Shown piece after piece: positions 18,674 to 27,209 of a DNA stretch of 64,000 bases (positions within the stretch are counted from its first letter, which is position 1; every line of letters begins with the position of its first letter). The position numbers and the translations under genes were made by a program. Under the pieces are notes generated by a model that made no database searches, had not been told where the DNA came from, and saw nothing but the letters and a program-made list of their open reading frames with translations. The DNA is from an uncultured Pelagibacteraceae bacterium (GTDB lineage Bacteria; Pseudomonadota; Alphaproteobacteria; Pelagibacterales; Pelagibacteraceae): the NCBI GenBank assembly GCA_902552185.1, contig CACDFZ010000001.1, positions 1 to 64,000 on the forward strand. Direction: 5' to 3'.

Positions 18674-18706
18674 AAAAAAAAAGGCCCAAAAAATATTGGG
18701 CCTTTT
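18674..18706 (-). terminator. Hairpin terminator between TAXI receptor and TRAP permease
   Basis: On the minus strand AAGGCCCAA pairs with TTGGGCCTT (9 bp, 6-nt loop), followed by a run of T extending to 18674. It lies 20 bp after the receptor stop and 23 bp before the permease start. It should therefore end most transcripts after the receptor and let a fraction read through. Confidence 0.85.
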
Positions 18707-18726
18707 AATTTAATTATGAAGTAAGA

Positions 18727-19722
18727 TTACATTAATCCAGCTTCTTTGTAATACTTAATCGCTCCTGGATGTAATGGAGCTGATAAACCATCAGCTATCA
18801 TATTTTTCTTTTCAAGAGGTCCAAAAGCAGGATGTTGAGCTCTGAAATCATCAAAGTTTTCCATTACCGCTTTTGTAACTAAGTATACTAACTCTTCAGA
18901 AACATTAGCGCTTGTAACAACTGTAGCTTTAACACCAAAAGTTGTAGCATCTTTTTTCTGATTTGAGTAAGTACCCGCTGGGATTACTGCTTTAGCATAA
19001 TAGTCAGCTCCGTCAATTAAACCTTGAACTGGTGCTCCAGTTAAATTAATTGGGCTAGCTTTTGCTTTACAAGTTGCTGCTTGCTCCATAGCACCATTAG
19101 GAAATCCTACAGAATATCCGAATGCATCTATTTTACCGTCGCAAAGAGCTTTTACTTGTTCAGAAGAAGTAAGTTCTGTAGTTGCTTTGAACATACTCAT
19201 GTCTGCTCCCATAGCTTTCATTAACTCTTCCATGGTTCCTCTTTGACCAGAACCTGGATTACCAATGTTTACTGTTTTTCCTTTTAAGCCTTTAAAATCT
19301 TTTATTTTAGATTTTTTACTTGCCCAAATTTGGAAAGGTTCGTTGTGAACTGAAAATACAGCTCTTAAATCACTGAACTGTTTTCCTTCCCATTTGCTCG
19401 AACCGTTGTAAGCATGGAACTGCCAGTCTGACTGAGCTACACCAAATTGAAATTCGCCATCTTTAATTTGGCCAATGTTATAGTTTGATCCACCTGTTGA
19501 AGGTGCAGTGCATCTATAAGCTTTAGCTGTACCTTTTTTTCTACCGTGATCAGCACTTATTGCAGATTTGTGTAACATTTTACAAATGGCGTTACCAGTT
19601 TGGAAATAAACTCCAGTTGGTCCACCAGTACCTATAGTAAAGAATTCCGCTGATTTAGCGATTGGACTCGCAAATACGAACATCACTAAAAACGCTGAAA
19701 TCAATGACATTAGTTTTTTCAT
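18727..19722 (-). CDS. TAXI-family TRAP transporter solute receptor
   Basis: A 331-aa periplasmic binding protein with an N-terminal signal peptide ending near FASPIAKSA. The TAXI-family block FFTIGTGGPTGVYFQTGNAI follows directly (about 27-46), and GNPGSGQRGTMEELM (about 153) is a further family element. It captures the solute for the permease downstream. The ribosome binding site is unusually strong for this window (GGGGG, 5-nt spacer, ATG). Together with the terminator behind it, this suggests high expression. The ligand cannot be named. Confidence 0.95.
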   Translation of the reverse strand: MKKLMSLISAFLVMFVFASPIAKSAEFFTIGTGGPTGVYFQTGNAICKMLHKSAISADHGRKKGTAKAYRCTAPSTGGSNYNIGQIKDGEFQFGVAQSDWQFHAYNGSSKWEGKQFSDLRAVFSVHNEPFQIWASKKSKIKDFKGLKGKTVNIGNPGSGQRGTMEELMKAMGADMSMFKATTELTSSEQVKALCDGKIDAFGYSVGFPNGAMEQAATCKAKASPINLTGAPVQGLIDGADYYAKAVIPAGTYSNQKKDATTFGVKATVVTSANVSEELVYLVTKAVMENFDDFRAQHPAFGPLEKKNMIADGLSAPLHPGAIKYYKEAGLM

Positions 19723-19787
19723 ATGTACCCCCGTTTGTTATTAATATTAATTTAACTATGGATAAAGGTTGAGGTCAAAGAGAATCT

Positions 19788-21023
19788 TTATAAATTTTTA
19801 GCCCAATTTGATAATTTTTGAATACCCTCAACCACATTTGGTGCATACTTTTCAATTATTTTATCACTTAAGAGTTTTACATTAATATCTGCTTTTAAAA
19901 ATTCATTTCCATCAAAATCTATATAACATAATCTAGTTAGTAGTCTTTTAGAATTAAATCCAAAATCAGACGCTGGTAACATGGCAACACCAGTTTCCTC
20001 TAATACTGCTTCACACAAATGTGTCGAGTTTTTAAATTTTTTATTTAAAAACTCAGGCATTAAATAAAAGGCTCCTTGAGGTTGATTAATTAAAACTTTG
20101 TTGGACTTAAGATTGTTATAAACATAGTTGCCCACTGATTGTAAAATATTTAATGTTTTTCTTTTATATTCTGTAAAATCTCCCTCATATGCTTCAACGG
20201 CAGCATACTGGGCTGGAGTATTAACGGTTGAATAGGATTCGCTCGCTAAAGTTACAATCGTCTCTAAAAAACTAGAAAGTTTTTTCGGTACAGCGAAAAA
20301 TCCCACTCTCCAACCACCTGCACCACACCATTTGCTTAATCCACCACTAATGAAAGTACCTTCAGGGTAAAACTTTGAAATTGATTCATATTTATTACAA
20401 AATGTTAAATCAGTATAAATTTCATCAGATAAAATTAGTAGTTTGTATTTTTTTGCTATTGCGGCTAATTCTCTCAAATTATTACAAGTTGTTCCGGAAG
20501 GATTATTAGGAGAATTAAGTATAAATATTAAATTTTTTTTATTAATAGATTTAATTTTTTTTTCAAGCTGTGTTGCGGTTGGAAACCAATTGTTTTCTCT
20601 TGTGGTTTCAATCCAGTGTACTTTGTTTCTGCCTATAATTGCCTGTGGTTCGTAAGACACCCAGCTAGGTGCTGATAAAATAATCTCACCATCAAAGGCT
20701 ACGTGCATTAAAAGCATTGCTTCTTTAGATCCTGGGGTTATAAGAATATTTTCAGTAGGATATAAATTTCCAGTTTTGTTTTCTAAGTATTTTGAAATTG
20801 AATTTCTAAGTTCTACTAAGCCTTGAATAGGTAAATACTCTTTTCTATGAGCATTTTCTTTTAGTTTAGAAACGATACTTTCAGGAACAGGAAATGGAGA
20901 TTGACCAAATCCAAAACTATAAACTTTTTTTCCCTCAGCAATAAGTTTTTTTGACTTTTCGTTTATAACTAAAGTTGAAGAAGGTTGAAGTTTTAAAATA
21001 CTTTTCTTAGTGTAATTCGTCAT
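19788..21023 (-). CDS. PLP-dependent aminotransferase, class I/II
   Basis: A 411-aa fold-type I aminotransferase. The PLP-binding Lys is in LSKWCGAGGWRVG (about residue 230), with ILNSPNNPSGTTC and LILSDEIYTDL before it. It resembles aspartate aminotransferase relatives, but specificity is uncertain. It lies 65 bp upstream of the TAXI receptor in the same direction, so a link with the imported solute is possible. A 10-bp hairpin abuts its start codon. Confidence 0.9.
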   Translation of the reverse strand: MTNYTKKSILKLQPSSTLVINEKSKKLIAEGKKVYSFGFGQSPFPVPESIVSKLKENAHRKEYLPIQGLVELRNSISKYLENKTGNLYPTENILITPGSKEAMLLMHVAFDGEIILSAPSWVSYEPQAIIGRNKVHWIETTRENNWFPTATQLEKKIKSINKKNLIFILNSPNNPSGTTCNNLRELAAIAKKYKLLILSDEIYTDLTFCNKYESISKFYPEGTFISGGLSKWCGAGGWRVGFFAVPKKLSSFLETIVTLASESYSTVNTPAQYAAVEAYEGDFTEYKRKTLNILQSVGNYVYNNLKSNKVLINQPQGAFYLMPEFLNKKFKNSTHLCEAVLEETGVAMLPASDFGFNSKRLLTRLCYIDFDGNEFLKADINVKLLSDKIIEKYAPNVVEGIQKLSNWAKNL

Positions 21024-21048
21024 AGTAGCTTTTTTAATAAAAGCTATT
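21024..21048 (-). promoter_or_regulatory. Leader hairpin abutting the aminotransferase start codon
   Basis: On the minus strand TAGCTTTT and AAAAGCTA (8 bp, extendable to 10 with one wobble, 5-nt loop) form a hairpin whose 3' edge touches the ATG at 21023. There is no T-run after it, so it is not a terminator; it could limit ribosome access. No protein or ligand is known for it. Confidence 0.35.
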
Positions 21049-21105
21049 AGTCACCATACGGGGACTCTATGATTCAAGTCAATTAAAACTTTAAAAGAAG
21101 AACAT

Positions 21106-21134
21106 TTGACAAATTGATTCGGTCATGTTTTAAT
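21106..21134 (+). promoter_or_regulatory. Sigma-70-type promoter of the helicase operon
   Basis: A perfect -35 TTGACA (21106-21111), a 17-bp spacer and a -10 TTTAAT (21129-21134, 5 of 6) lie upstream of the Suv3-like gene. They predict a start near 21141 and a leader of about 50 nt. It is one of the best promoters visible in the window. Confidence 0.55.
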
Positions 21135-21193
21135 CTTATTTTGTTCTCAGAGGCGACCTATATATAGTATTAAAAATTTAATCAGACACAATT

Positions 21194-23659
21194 ATGGAAA
21201 ACTCATCAAATCAGGTACTAGCTCTCTTAGGCCCAACGAATACTGGAAAAACATACGTAGCTATAGAGAAAATGTTAAAATATGAGAGTGGTATTTTTGG
21301 ATTTCCTTTAAGATTATTAGCAAGAGAAGTTTACGATAAATGTATATCTAAAGTAGGTGCCGACAGAGTAGCATTAATCACAGGAGAGGAAAAAATTATA
21401 CCAAGTTCTGCGGATTATTTTATTTGCACCGTTGAGTCTATGCCAAAAGATAAGAATGTGGATTTTGTTGGAATAGATGAAATACAAATGTGTGTGGACA
21501 GAGAAAGGGGACATATTTTCACTGACAGACTTCTTAATTTTAGAGGCAAAAAACTTACTATGTTTTTAGGATCTCAAGTTATGCAAAATGTAATTGGTGA
21601 TTTAATAAAAGACATTACTTTTGAAAAAAAAGAAAGATTCTCAAAATTAAATTATGGTGGATTTAAAAAAGTATCTAGGCTTGAGAGAAAATCTGCAATA
21701 ATCGCTTTTTCAATTGAGGATGTTTACGCTATCGCTGAACTTATTAGGAGGCAAAAAGGAGGCGCCGCTGTAATTATGGGGTCATTAAGTCCAAAAACTA
21801 GAAACTCTCAAGTAGAACTTTATCAGTCGGGTGACGTTGATTACTTGGTTGCTACAGACGCAATAGGTATGGGTTTAAATATGGACATCAATGAAATTTA
21901 TTTTTCAAATCTTAAAAAGTTTGATGGAAAAAAAACTAGAAGACTAAACCTTATCGAGATTTCTCAGATAGCAGGAAGAGCTGGAAGATTTAAAAACGAC
22001 GGCTTTTTTGGAACCACTGGGGAGTGTGAAATTTTAAATTCAGATGAAATAGAAAATATTGAAAAGCATAACTTGCCAGAAATTAAGATGATTTATTGGC
22101 GAAATTCTAATTTAAACTTTAAAAGTCCAGATAAATTAATTTCATCCCTAGAACAAAGGCCTTCAAACAATAATTTAATAAGAACACAAGACTCTTTAGA
22201 TGAAAGTGTTTTAAGACATTTTTTAAAATTAGGAAGCAACAATATAATATATCATAAAAATTTAGAGTTACTTTGGGAGTGTTGTCAAATTCCTGATTTT
22301 GAGAAAAAAGCTTATGGACAACATATTAATATAATTGACAAAGTTTTCAAATATCTATCAACGAGAAAGAAAAGAATCCCAAATGATTACATGAAGGAGC
22401 AGCTTAAGGGATTGGAGAGAGAACATGGAAATATTGATGTTTTATCTCATAGAATTTCTAACGTTAGAACCTGGTCTTATGTTGCAAATAAAAAAAATTG
22501 GGTTGAAAATTCAGATTATTGGGTACAGCTAACAAAAAGCATAGAGGATAAACTTTCAGATAAATTACACCAAGAGTTAACTAATAGTTTTATTGATAAA
22601 AAAATCAGTATTTTGTCTAAAGGATTAAAACAAGATTTAGTTTTAGATACAAAAATTGATGAAGAGGATAAGATTTTAATTAATGATCAGTACGTTGGAG
22701 AACTCAAAGGTCTTAAATTTATAATTGCCCTTACATCTAAAACACTAGACACTGATATAAAATCAATTAAAAAAGCTGCAAGAAAAGGAGTGGGTGAAGA
22801 ATTAGAAAAAAGAGTTTCTTCAATAATATCTGGTGAAAATATTGAGCTAGATGAAAAATGTAAAATTATTTGGAAAAACAACATTATTGCAAGGCTTAAA
22901 AAAGGTAACAATTATTTAAACCCTGAAATTGAGATTTTAGCAGACGATGCTTTGGATGATTTATCAAAGTCTAGATTAGAAACTTTTTTGAAAAGCTGGG
23001 TTAATACTTATATTAAAGAAGTACTTGGAGACCTTTTAAATTTAAATAAAGAAGATGTAAAAAATAAATATATAAGAGCACTTATGTTTCAACTATTTGA
23101 AAATAATGGAGTTCTCAAACGGGAGTTAGTTGATGATATAGTAAAATCTATTAAAACTGATGAAAGAAAAAAAATTTGGGAGTTGGGTATTAAAATTGGA
23201 AGATATCATATTTATTTACCGAAAATGTTAAAACCAAGAGCAGTATCTCTACGTATTTCCCTTTGGAGACTGTTTTATCAAATGGCAGCTGATCAAAACA
23301 TACCTAGATCAGGATTAAACTACTTGACTGACAAAAAATACAACAAAAACTTTTTATTACTGTGCGGTTTTGAAAAGTTTAAAAATCATTACGTTCGTAT
23401 AGACATTCTTGAGAAATTGTTTATTAAAATTTTAAATAAAACAGAAAAAAGAAAGTTTAAAATAGACTCTGAAATGATGAATTTAATTGGTTGTAATAAG
23501 GAAAGTTTTTATAGCTTGATGCTAAGTATGAATTACAAAAAAAGTAATGAGGCAGATACTTATTTTTATGTTGGAGAAACTAAGAAAAAAAATAAATTTA
23601 TAAGTATAAAAAAAGATGAAAATCCATTTAAAAAACTTTTAAACCTAAACCTTAAATAA
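21194..23659 (+). CDS. Suv3-like ATP-dependent RNA helicase
   Basis: The 821-aa SF2 helicase resembles mitochondrial SUV3 of the RNA degradosome, which is found in alphaproteobacteria. Motif I is GPTNTGKT (13-20), motif II is DEIQ (about 95), motif V is ATDAIGMGLNMD and motif VI is QIAGRAGRF (about 258). A long C-terminal part includes LPKMLKPRAVSLRISLWRL (about 675), typical of this family. It probably unwinds RNA during decay. A TerB-like gene, a ferredoxin gene and carD follow closely. Confidence 0.92.
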   Translation: MENSSNQVLALLGPTNTGKTYVAIEKMLKYESGIFGFPLRLLAREVYDKCISKVGADRVALITGEEKIIPSSADYFICTVESMPKDKNVDFVGIDEIQMCVDRERGHIFTDRLLNFRGKKLTMFLGSQVMQNVIGDLIKDITFEKKERFSKLNYGGFKKVSRLERKSAIIAFSIEDVYAIAELIRRQKGGAAVIMGSLSPKTRNSQVELYQSGDVDYLVATDAIGMGLNMDINEIYFSNLKKFDGKKTRRLNLIEISQIAGRAGRFKNDGFFGTTGECEILNSDEIENIEKHNLPEIKMIYWRNSNLNFKSPDKLISSLEQRPSNNNLIRTQDSLDESVLRHFLKLGSNNIIYHKNLELLWECCQIPDFEKKAYGQHINIIDKVFKYLSTRKKRIPNDYMKEQLKGLEREHGNIDVLSHRISNVRTWSYVANKKNWVENSDYWVQLTKSIEDKLSDKLHQELTNSFIDKKISILSKGLKQDLVLDTKIDEEDKILINDQYVGELKGLKFIIALTSKTLDTDIKSIKKAARKGVGEELEKRVSSIISGENIELDEKCKIIWKNNIIARLKKGNNYLNPEIEILADDALDDLSKSRLETFLKSWVNTYIKEVLGDLLNLNKEDVKNKYIRALMFQLFENNGVLKRELVDDIVKSIKTDERKKIWELGIKIGRYHIYLPKMLKPRAVSLRISLWRLFYQMAADQNIPRSGLNYLTDKKYNKNFLLLCGFEKFKNHYVRIDILEKLFIKILNKTEKRKFKIDSEMMNLIGCNKESFYSLMLSMNYKKSNEADTYFYVGETKKKNKFISIKKDENPFKKLLNLNLK

Positions 23660-23660
23660 C

Positions 23661-24053
23661 ATGCTTAAATTAGAACAAAAAGAAATAATTGGAATAGCCG
23701 CTTTACTCATTCATGCTGCGAAAATAGATGAAATTTATAGTGAAAAAGAAAAGAAAATTATTTTAAGTTTTGTAAAAAGTAATTTAAGTAACGAAAATGA
23801 AGTGAACAAAATTATTCAAGAAGCTGAGAGTCTTGAGAAAAACTCAAATCAACTTTTAAATTATACTAAAATAATTAAAGATAGTTCTGTTAAAATTAAA
23901 AGTGAGATAATTGAGCAATTGTGGAAAATTCTTATATCAGATAATAATGTTGATCTTTATGAATCAAATTTAATGAGAAGAATATGTGGTCTAATTTATT
24001 TTTCTGATAAAGAAAGTGGTGAAATTAAAATGAGGCTGATAAAATCAAAATGA
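23661..24053 (+). CDS. TerB-like (tellurite-resistance/DjlA N-terminal type) helical protein
   Basis: The 130-aa all-alpha protein has the TerB-type pattern: [21 protein letters not shown] in the first helices, an acidic turn, and [20 protein letters not shown] toward the end. These paired D-x-D/E segments are typical of the TerB fold, which may bind metal. It begins 1 bp after the helicase stop and overlaps the ferredoxin start by 4 bp. In alphaproteobacteria such proteins are common in housekeeping contexts; tellurite resistance should not be assumed. Confidence 0.75.
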   Translation: MLKLEQKEIIGIAALLIHAAKIDEIYSEKEKKIILSFVKSNLSNENEVNKIIQEAESLEKNSNQLLNYTKIIKDSSVKIKSEIIEQLWKILISDNNVDLYESNLMRRICGLIYFSDKESGEIKMRLIKSK

Positions 24054-24388
24054 CTTACATAGTTAAAGATGAATGTATCAAATGTAAACTAACAGACTGT
24101 GTTGAAGTTTGTCCGGTAGATTGTTTTTATGAAGGTGAAAACATGCTAGCAATTAATCCTGATGAATGTATCGACTGTGGAGTTTGTGAACCAGAATGTC
24201 CTATTGGGGCTATAGTACCTGATACAATGGATATAGAAAATAAGGATAAATGGTTGTTGCTAAATAAAAAGTTTTCTGCAATATGGCCTAATATTAATAA
24301 AAAAAAAGATCCTATGCCTGAACACAAAAAATATGAAAAAATCAAAAATAAGTTTGATGAGCATTTTTCAGAAAAGCCATTTAAATAA
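24050..24388 (+). CDS. fdxA: FdxA-type 7Fe ferredoxin
   Basis: A 112-aa ferredoxin with [18 protein letters not shown] at the N-terminus (C9-x7-C17-x3-C21-P, the 3Fe-4S type arrangement) and [17 protein letters not shown] (about 40-56) for the 4Fe-4S cluster. The C-terminal tail of about 50 residues is characteristic of alphaproteobacterial FdxA. It is a soluble electron carrier whose partner is not evident from the neighbours. The start overlaps the TerB-like gene (ATGA). Confidence 0.95.
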   Translation: MTYIVKDECIKCKLTDCVEVCPVDCFYEGENMLAINPDECIDCGVCEPECPIGAIVPDTMDIENKDKWLLLNKKFSAIWPNINKKKDPMPEHKKYEKIKNKFDEHFSEKPFK

Positions 24389-24390
24389 AT

Positions 24391-25056
24391 ATGCCAAAAA
24401 AGAAAAAAACTAGAAAAGTCAAAAAAGCAAAAAAAACAAAAAACTTGTTAGCTAAAAAAAAATCTAAAGTAGAAGATAAATCAAAAAAACAGACGAGCTT
24501 AAATCAAGAAGATAAACCAGAAATAAAGAAGATTAAAAAACAAGCTACTGAAAAAAAACAATATAATATTAAAGATTTTGTTGTATATCCTAAGCATGGT
24601 GTCGGAAAAATTATTGCTGTTGAAAAAGCTAAAATTGGACAAATTGAAATTCAATTTTATAAAATTTTCATAGAAAAAGAAAAGCTGACTTTGACAGTAC
24701 CAATTAATCAACAGTCAAATCTTAGACCCATATCTTCTATTAACCAAATAAATAAGTGCGTTTCTATATTAAAAACTAAACCAAAAATTAAAAGAACGAT
24801 GTGGAGCAGAAGAGCTCAGGAATATGATCAAAAAATTAATTCTGGTAAAATTTATGAGCTAGCAGAAGTGGTTAAAGATTTAAATAAAAATACTGACATA
24901 ATTGCTGATCAATCTTATTCTGAAAGACAATTATTTGAAAAGGCTTATGATAGACTTAAATCAGAATTTGAAGCAGTTTTAAAAACTACTCCTGAAGAAG
25001 CGCAAAAAAAGATGGATAAGGCCCTTGGTAGAAACAAAAATTTACTTGAAGATTAA
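24391..25056 (+). CDS. carD: CarD-family transcription factor with Lys-rich N-terminal tail
   Basis: The 221-aa protein starts with about 55 residues that are almost all Lys, Thr and other polar residues (MPKKKKTRKVKKAKKTK). A CarD/TRCF-type RNA-polymerase-interacting domain follows (VVYPKHGVGKI, about 64-74), then the helical DNA-binding part with MWSRRAQEYDQKINSG. CarD binds RNAP beta and stabilises promoter open complexes. The tail may add non-specific DNA contacts (inference). It is the last gene of the helicase series, with a hairpin directly after it. Confidence 0.93.
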   Translation: MPKKKKTRKVKKAKKTKNLLAKKKSKVEDKSKKQTSLNQEDKPEIKKIKKQATEKKQYNIKDFVVYPKHGVGKIIAVEKAKIGQIEIQFYKIFIEKEKLTLTVPINQQSNLRPISSINQINKCVSILKTKPKIKRTMWSRRAQEYDQKINSGKIYELAEVVKDLNKNTDIIADQSYSERQLFEKAYDRLKSEFEAVLKTTPEEAQKKMDKALGRNKNLLED

Positions 25057-25063
25057 AAAATAG

Positions 25064-25097
25064 AAACGCCCTTTTTAACAAATTAAAAAGGGCGTTT
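25064..25097. terminator. Bidirectional hairpin terminator between carD and the 21-aa gene
   Basis: AAACGCCCTTTTTAA pairs with TTAAAAAGGGCGTTT (15 bp, 4-nt loop CAAA). It is 8 bp after the carD stop and 25 bp after the stop of the minus-strand peptide gene. The minus strand continues into TTTCTATTTTTT, so it should serve the small gene well; T-runs inside the stem also allow use from the carD side. Confidence 0.85.
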
Positions 25098-25121
25098 AAT
25101 TAACAAAGAATGTAGAAGGTA

Positions 25122-25187
25122 CTATCTTCTTCTTCTTCTTCTTTTTTTAGCTTTTTTCTTTTTAGCTTTTTTTCTTCTTTTAGCCAT
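25122..25187 (-). CDS. 21-aa Lys/Arg-only basic peptide
   Basis: This ORF is too short for the track. It encodes Met-Ala followed by only Lys, Arg and two more Ala, ending in six Arg encoded by AGA triplets. A strong Shine-Dalgarno sequence (AGGGAG, then ATAAG, then ATG) and the hairpin terminator frame it as an independent unit. Its charge resembles tails of ribosomal proteins and histone-like proteins; RNA or DNA binding is inference. A simple AGA repeat could be chance, but the RBS-ORF-terminator arrangement argues for a gene. Confidence 0.65.
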   Translation of the reverse strand: MAKRRKKAKKKKAKKRRRRRR

Positions 25188-25199
25188 CTTATCTCCCTG

Positions 25200-25396
25200 G
25201 TTATTAAACAAATCTTAATGATTCGTTTGTTAATTAAACATTAATTATTAAAAGATTCATGTCAAACATAAATTAATTTATAAAATTAAATTAATTTTAA
25301 ATTTTTTATTAAATTATTTAAATTTTATTAATTATTTAAAAAAGTTAGTAATACCAATGTTTTTTTAAGCAAATTAAATAAGTTTTAATTATATTT
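25200..25396. other. AT-only-like intergenic stretch
   Basis: About 200 bp between the 21-aa gene and the acyl-CoA synthetase 3' end are almost pure A/T with many TTAATT/AATTAA words and no ORF. It must contain the promoter of the 21-aa gene (read leftward). I see no defined RNA structure or repeat in it. Confidence 0.5.
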
Positions 25397-27073
25397 TTAG
25401 TAAAGATTTTCTAGTTGTTGTTTATAATTTTTTATTATTTCTTTTCTTTTTAACTTTAAAGTTGGTGTAAGCATTCCGTTTTCAATTGTAAATTCTTCGT
25501 TAATTAATACAAATTTCTTAATTTTTTCTATTAAAGTTAAACTTTTATTTATATTTTCAATTATAAGTTTAATTTTCTCTTTACTTATTTCTTTTTCACT
25601 AACAATTAATGCAACTAAATAATTTTTTTTATCTCCATAAACAAAAGATTGTTTAATATTTTCATTCAAACATAAAATATTTTCAACTTTACTCGGAGAA
25701 ATATTATCGCCGCCAAGATTAACAATAATATCCTTTTTTCTATCAGTAATTTTTAAATAATTGTTTTTATCCAATTCACCTATATCTCCAGTATGAAGCC
25801 ATCCATCTTTAATTACTTTTTTAGTCTCCTCTTCCAAATTCCAATATCCCAGCATAACATTTTCACCTTTAATAAGGATTTCTCCATCTTCAGCAATTTT
25901 GACTTTATTGGTTCTAAACGGAGGACCAACTGATTCGACTTTAACTAAATCTGGTAAATTACAACTAACTACTGGCGAGGCTTCGGTTAAGCCATATCCC
26001 TGAAGAGTAGGCAATCCAACAGCGTTTAAAAATTCTCCAATATTTTGATCCAAAGCTCCTCCCCCAGATACGAAGGCCTGAAGATTACCGCCAAATTGGT
26101 TTCTGATTTTTCTTCTCACTAATTTTTCACATAGAAAATTTACGATTTTTTCACCTAATTTTAAATCTACTTTGTTCAGTATTTTTTTTCCCAAAATCAA
26201 AGTTTGATTAATAAGTTTTCTTTTTAATCCTAATTGCTTTTCAAAATTCATATTTATCTTCGTAAAAAGGTTTTGATAAAATCTTGGAACAGCTGTCATG
26301 ATTGTAGGTTTAGCAACTGCCATGTTAGAAATCAGTTTTTCTAAGCTTTCAGCGTAAAAAATTTTTGCACCAACTATAATTTGTATAAATTGTACTGTGT
26401 GTTCATAGGAATGGGAAAGGGGTAGCCAGGTTAAAAAAATAGGATCCTTTTTATCTGTCAATTTTTTTAATAATTCAACAGCGCCCTCGCAATTTGATAA
26501 GATGCCTCCATGACTTAAAACTACACCTTTAGGATTTCCTGATGTGCCTGAGGTATAAATTATACAAGCGGGCATATTTCTTATTAGATTTTTGTTAATG
26601 ATTTTTTTATCAATATTATTGACGAAAATTTCAGAGATTAATAAGCTTTCTCTATCAATTTTTTCAAATGATATTATTTTCTTAACATCACTATTTATAA
26701 ACTTTTTAATTTTATCAAATTGAACTTGATTAGAGACAAATATTAAAGAGGGTTTACAATCATTTAATATGTATTCGTAATCACTTGCTGAGTAAGTTGT
26801 AAAAATAGGAACAGAGATCCCCCCTGCATTCATAATTGAGATATCGCTAATTAACCAATATGGTCTGTTCTCAGATAAAATCAGACATCTATCGCCCTCA
26901 TTAATTAAAGATTTGATCTTTAAAGTAAGTTTAAAAATTTTTTGAGTTATATCTCCCCAATTATAAGTTGGATTGTCTGATTTTAACCATTTTAAAAATG
27001 GTTTTTTTTCATCAAACTCTTCTGCTTTTTTAAAATATAATTCAACTAAACTATTTATTTTACTAATATCCAT
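25397..27073 (-). CDS. AMP-forming long-chain acyl-CoA synthetase
   Basis: The 558-aa ANL-family enzyme activates a carboxylic acid to an acyl-adenylate and then acyl-CoA. The AMP-binding loop is CIIYTSGTSGNPKG (about 170-183), and GYGLTEASPVVS and DGWLHTGDIGELD follow in order, with DRKKDIIVNLGGDNISP in the C-terminal lid. This ordering matches long-chain (FadD15-like) members; the substrate is not settled. The ATG lies 4 nt after the CCA of tRNA-Leu, leaving no room for its own promoter or RBS. Confidence 0.93.
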   Translation of the reverse strand: MDISKINSLVELYFKKAEEFDEKKPFLKWLKSDNPTYNWGDITQKIFKLTLKIKSLINEGDRCLILSENRPYWLISDISIMNAGGISVPIFTTYSASDYEYILNDCKPSLIFVSNQVQFDKIKKFINSDVKKIISFEKIDRESLLISEIFVNNIDKKIINKNLIRNMPACIIYTSGTSGNPKGVVLSHGGILSNCEGAVELLKKLTDKKDPIFLTWLPLSHSYEHTVQFIQIIVGAKIFYAESLEKLISNMAVAKPTIMTAVPRFYQNLFTKINMNFEKQLGLKRKLINQTLILGKKILNKVDLKLGEKIVNFLCEKLVRRKIRNQFGGNLQAFVSGGGALDQNIGEFLNAVGLPTLQGYGLTEASPVVSCNLPDLVKVESVGPPFRTNKVKIAEDGEILIKGENVMLGYWNLEEETKKVIKDGWLHTGDIGELDKNNYLKITDRKKDIIVNLGGDNISPSKVENILCLNENIKQSFVYGDKKNYLVALIVSEKEISKEKIKLIIENINKSLTLIEKIKKFVLINEEFTIENGMLTPTLKLKRKEIIKNYKQQLENLY

Positions 27074-27077
27074 AAGT

Positions 27078-27164
27078 TGGTGGGCGAAGAGAGACTCGAA
27101 CTCTCAAGGTATTGCTACCACCGGATTTTGAGTCCGGCGCGTCTACCAGTTCCACCATTCGCCC
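27078..27164 (-). tRNA. tRNA-Leu (anticodon CAA)
   Basis: A class-II tRNA with acceptor stem GGGCGAA/TTCGCCC, anticodon stem CCGGA/TCCGG with loop CTCAAAA (anticodon CAA), a long variable arm and T arm GAGAG-TTCGAGT-CTCTC. The discriminator A and CCA are encoded (27081-27078). A possible -10 box TATACT lies at 27172-27177 just upstream. Confidence 0.97.
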
Positions 27165-27209
27165 TTAATTAAGTATATTATGAAATAATAGGTGAATTAA
27201 ACAGTTTTA

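Noticed and set aside
23661-24053. Tellurite-resistance or phage-defence island around the TerB-like gene
   Set aside because: There are no other ter genes or mobile-element signs; neighbours are housekeeping genes.
25125-25150. TCT/CTT repeat as a CRISPR-like or mobile repeat
   Set aside because: It is the AGA codon run of the 21-aa gene; there are no spacers or flanking repeats.
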